The position numbers and the translations under genes were made by a program. From contig CAAGPV010000072.1 in assembly GCA_900771975.1 (NCBI GenBank), forward strand, positions 51,956 to 115,955: DNA of 64,000 nucleotides, written 5' to 3'. This document shows positions 59,837 to 64,000 of this stretch, piece by piece. Source of the stretch: an uncultured Prevotella sp. (GTDB taxonomy: Bacteria > Bacteroidota > Bacteroidia > Bacteroidales > Bacteroidaceae). The first letter of the stretch is position 1; each line of letters opens with the position of its first letter. Below the pieces are notes generated by a model. It was not told the origin of the DNA and did no database searches. It saw only the letters and a list, made by a program, of their open reading frames with translations.

Positions 59837-59844
59837 TATCTTTG
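59837..59844 (+). promoter_or_regulatory. -7 promoter element of the tRNA gene
   Basis: TATCTTTG matches TAnnTTTG and ends 13 bases before the tRNA. Confidence 0.6.
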
Positions 59845-59857
59845 CACCACAATTTTC

Positions 59858-59931
59858 GGACTTGTAGCTCAGTTGGTTAGAGCAACAGACTCATAATCTG
59901 GAGGTCATAGGTTCAAGCCCTATCTGGTCCA
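59858..59931 (+). tRNA. tRNA-Met (CAT anticodon)
   Basis: The 74-base cloverleaf folds with acceptor arms GGACTTG and CTGGTCC (one T-T mismatch and one G-T pair), a D arm GCTC/GAGC, the anticodon loop CTCATAA and a T arm ATAGG-TTCAAGC-CCTAT. The anticodon is CAT. The G1-C72 pair rules out the initiator type, which needs a mismatch there. An elongator methionine tRNA is most likely, though an isoleucine tRNA with modified C34 cannot be excluded. The full CCA end is not encoded. Confidence 0.93.
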
Positions 59932-59935
59932 CCTT

Positions 59936-59977
59936 GAAAATGAAGCGGTTACGAACATTCGTAACCGCTTCATTTTC
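59936..59977 (+). terminator. Terminator after the tRNA gene
   Basis: GAAAATGAAGCGGTTACGAA (59936-59955) and its exact reverse complement (59958-59977) form a 20-base perfect palindrome, 4 bases past the tRNA. It ends in ATTTTC. Confidence 0.85.
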
Positions 59978-60629
59978 GTATAGCCGGCGTAAACAATGCG
60001 GACTCCGAGCCTTGCTCGCCTGAACACCTTGATATATTGATATAATGTGTGAAGAAACAAACGGTTTGAGTTGGGGGTGTTTACGCAGTAATCTTTAATG
60101 AAACTCTATATCTGTCATGCGATATTGGCTTATTTCACTTTTGGGGTGCAACTTAAGGCTTTTTCATTTTCGCAAATAACTTTTTCGTTTAAACATAAAG
60201 CATTGTCACATAAAAACTTTACCTTTGCGAAGTCTATGCTCATACCGAAAGCCCCTATGGGCAGAGGTTGGGGTAGACATATACATAATAAGGCGTAACT
60301 GTACGCTTTGGTTTTGACAGTGTAAGAACTTCGCAAACTCTCAACTGCTGGTCAAGAACAAAGCAACGGGAACGCCTTATGGGGTGTAATTGTATACAGC
60401 CCTCATGGGCTTCGGACGGCTCAGCCGCTCGTTGTCAAGGATGGCAGATTATATACTTACACTAACGTGGGGCTTTCGGCGTTGCTCGTTTCGACTGGCA
60501 GGGCAATGCGAAGGCCTTTACACTGTGGAACGAGTGACAGGACTGGCTCCACGTTTCTTATTTTTGTATATCTAACAATCGAATAACCTTTAAAATTTTC
60601 CTAAGGGGCAGGGGATACTTTGATGCCTT
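59978..60629. other. 652-base stretch without a credible gene
   Basis: No recognised protein is encoded; the open frames are short and do not look like real proteins. At 60220-60227 there is a good -7 element (TACCTTTG) on the plus strand with no matching gene, only a 20-codon frame from 60237. The part at about 60350-60570 is richer in G and C than its flanks and codes in fragments, so it may be a remnant of older inserted DNA. Confidence 0.45.
60220..60227 (+). promoter_or_regulatory. Orphan -7 promoter element
   Basis: TACCTTTG fits TAnnTTTG. No reading frame of normal quality follows. The next real gene starts 400 bases on. Confidence 0.35.
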
Positions 60630-61439
60630 ATGAACGTTGATGCAAGTTATTTTAGAAAGAAAAAATGGCTATATCATTTTACAAGTTTCAATATAACCAA
60701 GACCATAATCCGTGACAAAAAGTTAAAATACAGCATGTTGAGGCGCACGAATGATGTCTGTGAATATGCCAAGACAATCTACAACGAATACTTCCCCGAT
60801 TCAAAGGATTCTGTGATTGAAGATATTGAAAGAGAAATATATCTTTACAGACAAATAAGCCTATCTGAAGACAAACTCGTGTTTGGACGTAAAGGATTTG
60901 ATCTACAGCAGATGTGGGGATTGTATGCAGACAATGGATACGGCGTTTGTCTGGTTTTTGACAAAGATGAAATCATTGGTTCATTGCCTGAGGGTTGTGT
61001 GCATGGTGCGGTAAATTACGAAACAGACATAACACCTTGCACAATGACAAGTGTTCGTTATAATAAAGATGTCCAGCATTATATAAAAGACAACATTAAA
61101 ACAATTTTCTTCAACAAAAGAAAGGAGTGGGAACACGAACAAGAGTATAGAATTTTAAACCGATTTAATGGGAATGAATGTGAACAATATCTTTCGTTCA
61201 ATAACAGCCTGAAATATGTAATCCTCCAAAATTCAAGAACAATAAATGCCAAAGACTCCATACAGAACAGTTGTGAATACATCTGCCTAAGGCACTTGCT
61301 GCCAAAGGATGTACATGTTCTTGTTTACAATCCTTTTGTCAACAGACAAAGTCTGCATTGTTATGATTATGGCAATGGTGAAATGGAACTTTGGAATAGT
61401 GATGAGGATTACACCCAATTGACAGATATAGATATCTAA
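60630..61439 (+). CDS. DUF2971 domain protein
   Basis: A 269-residue cytoplasmic protein without signal peptide or membrane helix. The pattern matches DUF2971: LYHFTSFNITKTII near the start (the tyrosine-histidine-phenylalanine entry), WGLYADNGYGVCLVFDKDEI in the middle (about 95-114) and KRKEWEHEQEYRIL (about 167-180). The function of the family is unknown. Members are often found in accessory regions and defence islands. It is 18 bases before the leucine-rich repeat gene on the same strand and may be co-transcribed. Its AT-rich codon use differs from the housekeeping genes before it. Confidence 0.8.
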   Translation: MNVDASYFRKKKWLYHFTSFNITKTIIRDKKLKYSMLRRTNDVCEYAKTIYNEYFPDSKDSVIEDIEREIYLYRQISLSEDKLVFGRKGFDLQQMWGLYADNGYGVCLVFDKDEIIGSLPEGCVHGAVNYETDITPCTMTSVRYNKDVQHYIKDNIKTIFFNKRKEWEHEQEYRILNRFNGNECEQYLSFNNSLKYVILQNSRTINAKDSIQNSCEYICLRHLLPKDVHVLVYNPFVNRQSLHCYDYGNGEMELWNSDEDYTQLTDIDI

Positions 61440-61457
61440 TCATTAAAATTTTACACA

Positions 61458-62834
61458 ATGAATAAAATTAGTATTTTGTTTCTGATGTTGATGTTAATTT
61501 CAACGTCAGCCGTTGCCAAACAATCGTCGTTTGTAGGCGACAGCCTATCCGTAACCGGACAGACAAGTAGAAGTAGTGATGTTAGTGCGCCTGTTATGCC
61601 TGATTCTTATGACATAGAGGTCGATGGTTTGTACTATAAAATCACTTCGATAAGTGATAGAAATGTGGAGCTTGTTGGAGGAGAAGGTGTTTATAATGGT
61701 TCTATAGAAATTCCAAGTGTATTAGAGTATAGAGGAAAAGAACTAAAAGTGGTTTCTATTGGCGACAAGGCATTTTTCAATTCTGACGTTACTAATGTAA
61801 CGATTGAGGGAAATGTGAAAAGAATTGGTCAATACGCTTTCTCTAAATCTGCCATATCAAAAATCGTTATCCCTTCTTCTGTCATTACTTTGGAACAATA
61901 TTCCTTTGATTACTGTAGCCAGCTTGTAGATGTAAATTTTGAAGATGGAACAGACGTACTTAAATTTAAATCTTCTTCAGACTGGACGGTGGAATATTTT
62001 TCTGGTTGCCCTATACGCAAATTGTATATTGGGCGAACAATAGACCCTGATTCTTATGCATTTAGTGATTTATCCAACACATCAGAGATAGAAATAGGAC
62101 CTTATGTCACAGCCTTAAATGGTCATTTACTTGCAGGCGCGTCAAAGATTAGCTCTTTAAAAATTCCTGCTTCAGTGACATATTTAGGAACAGGAACTTT
62201 TGATGGGTGTACTGGTTTAAAATCGGTTATATTTGAAGATGGAACAAATACTTTATTATACAATACTTCTGGAGGGTATGGGTCTGCTGTGTTTGAAGAT
62301 TCTCCTCTTAACTATGTATATATAGGCAGAAATTTTCGTGAAAAATATAGCTCTGTAGGCTCCGTATTTAATGATACTCCAATTACAAAAATCGACATTT
62401 CATGTGTTGTGACAGAATTAGTAGAGCTTTACATGCTTGATCAGTTGCAAGAAATCAATATACCCTCAAGTGTTACGAAAATATTAGGATCCGGATTTTA
62501 TGGATGCGATAATCTATCACAGATAGTATGCAATTCAACAACACCTCCAGCATTTGAGTCCAATGAGGGCTTTAGCAATTCTGTCTTTGCCAATGCCACT
62601 CTTTATGTGCCAGCTGGTTGTGTCAAAGCATATGAGAGTGCTAAGGTTTGGGGAAATTTCTTTGATATCCAGGAAATTTCTTTAAGTGGAATTAATGGGG
62701 TCTCCAAAGATGACCAAGAAAATAATGCTGATGCATTTTATGATGCCAATGGTGTTAGGCATAAAAATTTGATTAAGGGATTGAACATTACAAAAACAAA
62801 AAATGGAATTGTAAAAAAGATATATGTAAAATAA
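61458..62834 (+). CDS. BspA-type leucine-rich repeat protein with sorting tail
   Basis: A 458-residue exported protein with a signal peptide (ISILFLMLMLISTSAVA). Repeats of the LRR_5/BspA type run from about 90 to 400, with units such as VVSIGDKAFFNSDVTNVTI, RIGQYAFSKSAISKIVIPSS and YLGTGTFDGCTGLKSVIF. BspA-type proteins of Bacteroidetes and treponemes bind host matrix proteins and other bacteria. The end, FYDANGVRHKNLIKGLNITKTKNGIVKKIYVK in outline, resembles the sorting tails of the other exported proteins here. It follows the DUF2971 gene and may be transcribed with it. Confidence 0.88.
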   Translation: MNKISILFLMLMLISTSAVAKQSSFVGDSLSVTGQTSRSSDVSAPVMPDSYDIEVDGLYYKITSISDRNVELVGGEGVYNGSIEIPSVLEYRGKELKVVSIGDKAFFNSDVTNVTIEGNVKRIGQYAFSKSAISKIVIPSSVITLEQYSFDYCSQLVDVNFEDGTDVLKFKSSSDWTVEYFSGCPIRKLYIGRTIDPDSYAFSDLSNTSEIEIGPYVTALNGHLLAGASKISSLKIPASVTYLGTGTFDGCTGLKSVIFEDGTNTLLYNTSGGYGSAVFEDSPLNYVYIGRNFREKYSSVGSVFNDTPITKIDISCVVTELVELYMLDQLQEINIPSSVTKILGSGFYGCDNLSQIVCNSTTPPAFESNEGFSNSVFANATLYVPAGCVKAYESAKVWGNFFDIQEISLSGINGVSKDDQENNADAFYDANGVRHKNLIKGLNITKTKNGIVKKIYVK

Positions 62835-62892
62835 CTCAAGTTCGGTTTTTATGTATGCCCACCGCCTATATGGTGAGTGGGCATCACCTTGC

Positions 62893-63872
62893 TTAATAAA
62901 AAGTAACCAAGCACGTCAAGCGGTCATCTGTAGTTTCAAAGATGGCACGTGGTGAACCATTCTCTGCTAACTTTGCTTGGATTGTAGAAACACCAGTTGA
63001 GCGACCTTCTGTAAGGTCAAGTTCTTTCAAGAAGTCACCCAAGCGACGGTTGCGATAGCGACGGCTTTTTAGCATATCGCCCTTTTCAATGTCCTCCTTG
63101 GAGATGCTTCTGTCTGGGCCAGGACAATTGAGTATAGAGACTCCGCTTGGTTCAATTGTAATCTCTATTGGTTCATGTTGCAAAAAATCTCTGTGATACA
63201 CTGAGTTTACAACAGCTTCCTCTATAGCATCGTATGGATAGTTCCAGAAGCGTTCTGCTTCCTGCCTACCAGAAATCTTACGCACATGTTCTTTGAGTAC
63301 ATTGCTCTTGATATAATCCATTGTCTGCTTTATCATCTGTGAAACACTTCCTTTGAACGTGACCTCCGTGAAATTGTTTGGGCCTTTCATCTTTCCGTTA
63401 GGGAATGTTACCACAGCAATATGAGTGTAAGGGAAAAACTTACTTGGATTCTCGCAGAACATCATGGCTGCCACATTACGAAGTAAACGATTTTCTTTAG
63501 GTCCTGTGTATAGTTCCATTTGGTCAAGTATTGTAGAAAGTGGGGGTGTTATCACATCATCAGCCAATTTGCTACCCACTTTGACAAGATAATCACGAAG
63601 AAGCATCAAGGAAATATCTTCCAACTGAATGTCGCTATTACCCCGTTCATCAAAAGGCACACGATTAGCCAACTCTCGCAATTCAACGAGAGTTTCACCT
63701 CTTGCCTCAATACTACTTGTGCCACTACGGATATAAAAGTATTCTTTCGTACCTTTCGCAGTAACATACTGTGATATATACTTCCGGGATTCCAAACTTT
63801 CTTGAACTCAATGCGGTTGGATTCTATCTTCTGCTTGTTCAGCAGGTCGTTTATGTTTATTGCGAGTGCCAT
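62893..63872 (-). pseudogene. Deletion-damaged AlbA_2/RecG-like regulator or helicase-related gene
   Basis: The two parts lie in different frames. The N-terminus (63872 inward) reads MALAININDLLNKQKIESNR and then IEFKKVWNP, the start of an AlbA_2-type DNA-binding protein. After about 35 residues the frame changes to KYISQYVTAKGTKEYFYIRSG, which continues for 300 residues with the C-terminal HATPase-like segment (PYDAIEEAVVNSVYHRDFLQ, GRSTGVSTIQAKLAENGSP). The missing stretch should hold most of the AlbA_2 core, about 80-90 residues. A short sequence near the join (AGTATATATCACAGTATGT, about 63757-63776) could have served as microhomology for a deletion. Related proteins are annotated as ATP-dependent helicase RecG-like regulators. 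Confidence 0.75.
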
Positions 63873-64000
63873 ATATTTTTAATCAACTTGAATTATTGGA
63901 ATCGTTATATTGTTTTCTTTCAAGAAAGACCCCAGTTCGGGATAAAAATAGTTCATAAAAAGTTGGTAGTCTCATAAATATTTTGTACCTTTATAGGTGA

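Larger units (their letters stand above)
59346..59857. other. 512-base stretch between ribF and the tRNA gene
   Basis: It holds the ribF promoter, two hairpins, the 27-residue ORF with its promoter, and the tRNA promoter. The part from 59690 to 59830 is AT-rich and I see nothing else in it. Confidence 0.6.

Noticed and set aside
59858..59931. Initiator tRNA
   Set aside because: The G1-C72 pair and lack of three G-C pairs in the anticodon stem exclude the initiator type.
63771..63977. 68-codon plus-strand open frame near the right edge
   Set aside because: It runs antisense to the damaged AlbA_2 gene and has no recognisable features.
1..64000. CRISPR array, insertion sequence or prophage
   Set aside because: No regularly spaced repeats, transposase, integrase or phage structural genes were seen on reading.

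Overview
The window looks like chromosomal DNA of a Bacteroidales bacterium, most likely Prevotella or a close relative. The evidence is a SusC/SusD polysaccharide-utilisation locus, type IX secretion-style C-termini on many exported proteins, surface lipoproteins with an acidic stretch after the lipid cysteine, promoters that read TAnnTTTG at -7, and few recognisable Shine-Dalgarno sequences. Genus is inferred from these traits only.

Layout. 0-7 kb: the tail of a MATE transporter, a large GLUG-repeat secreted protein and an M6 metalloprotease, then a thioredoxin-fold lipoprotein on the other strand. 8-12 kb: pnp with a structured leader, and a GH28 pectinase-type enzyme. 12-34 kb: a mannan locus read on the minus strand. 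34-46 kb: four large secreted proteins on the minus strand, three of which carry adhesin-like or regulatory-like beta modules. 46-60 kb: mostly housekeeping genes (MATE pump, two esterases, NUDIX hydrolase, topA, aroK, speA, argB, ECF sigma factor with a partner, CPBP protease, ribF, a 27-residue membrane peptide and a CAU tRNA). 60-64 kb: an accessory patch with degraded DNA, a DUF2971 protein, a BspA-type leucine-rich repeat protein and a deletion-damaged AlbA/RecG-like gene.

The mannan locus is unusually complete. Surface mannanases (GH5 and GH26), a GH27 alpha-galactosidase and a CE7 esterase strip and cut galacto(gluco)mannan. The surface binding protein and the SusCD pair bind and import oligosaccharides. 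A GPH-type symporter moves them across the inner membrane. Cellobiose 2-epimerase turns mannobiose into mannosylglucose, the GH130 phosphorylase releases mannose-1-phosphate and glucose, and mannose-6-phosphate isomerase feeds glycolysis. An AraC-type regulator sits in the catabolic unit. A perfect hairpin and a fresh promoter split the locus into an import unit (susC to GH5) and a catabolic unit (GH27 to manA).

The best candidates for something undescribed are a secreted two-domain protein of unknown family inside the mannan locus (31165-32214), the block of giant secreted proteins next to it, and the conserved-looking 27-residue membrane peptide with its own promoter and terminator. No CRISPR array, insertion sequence, prophage or rRNA gene was seen.
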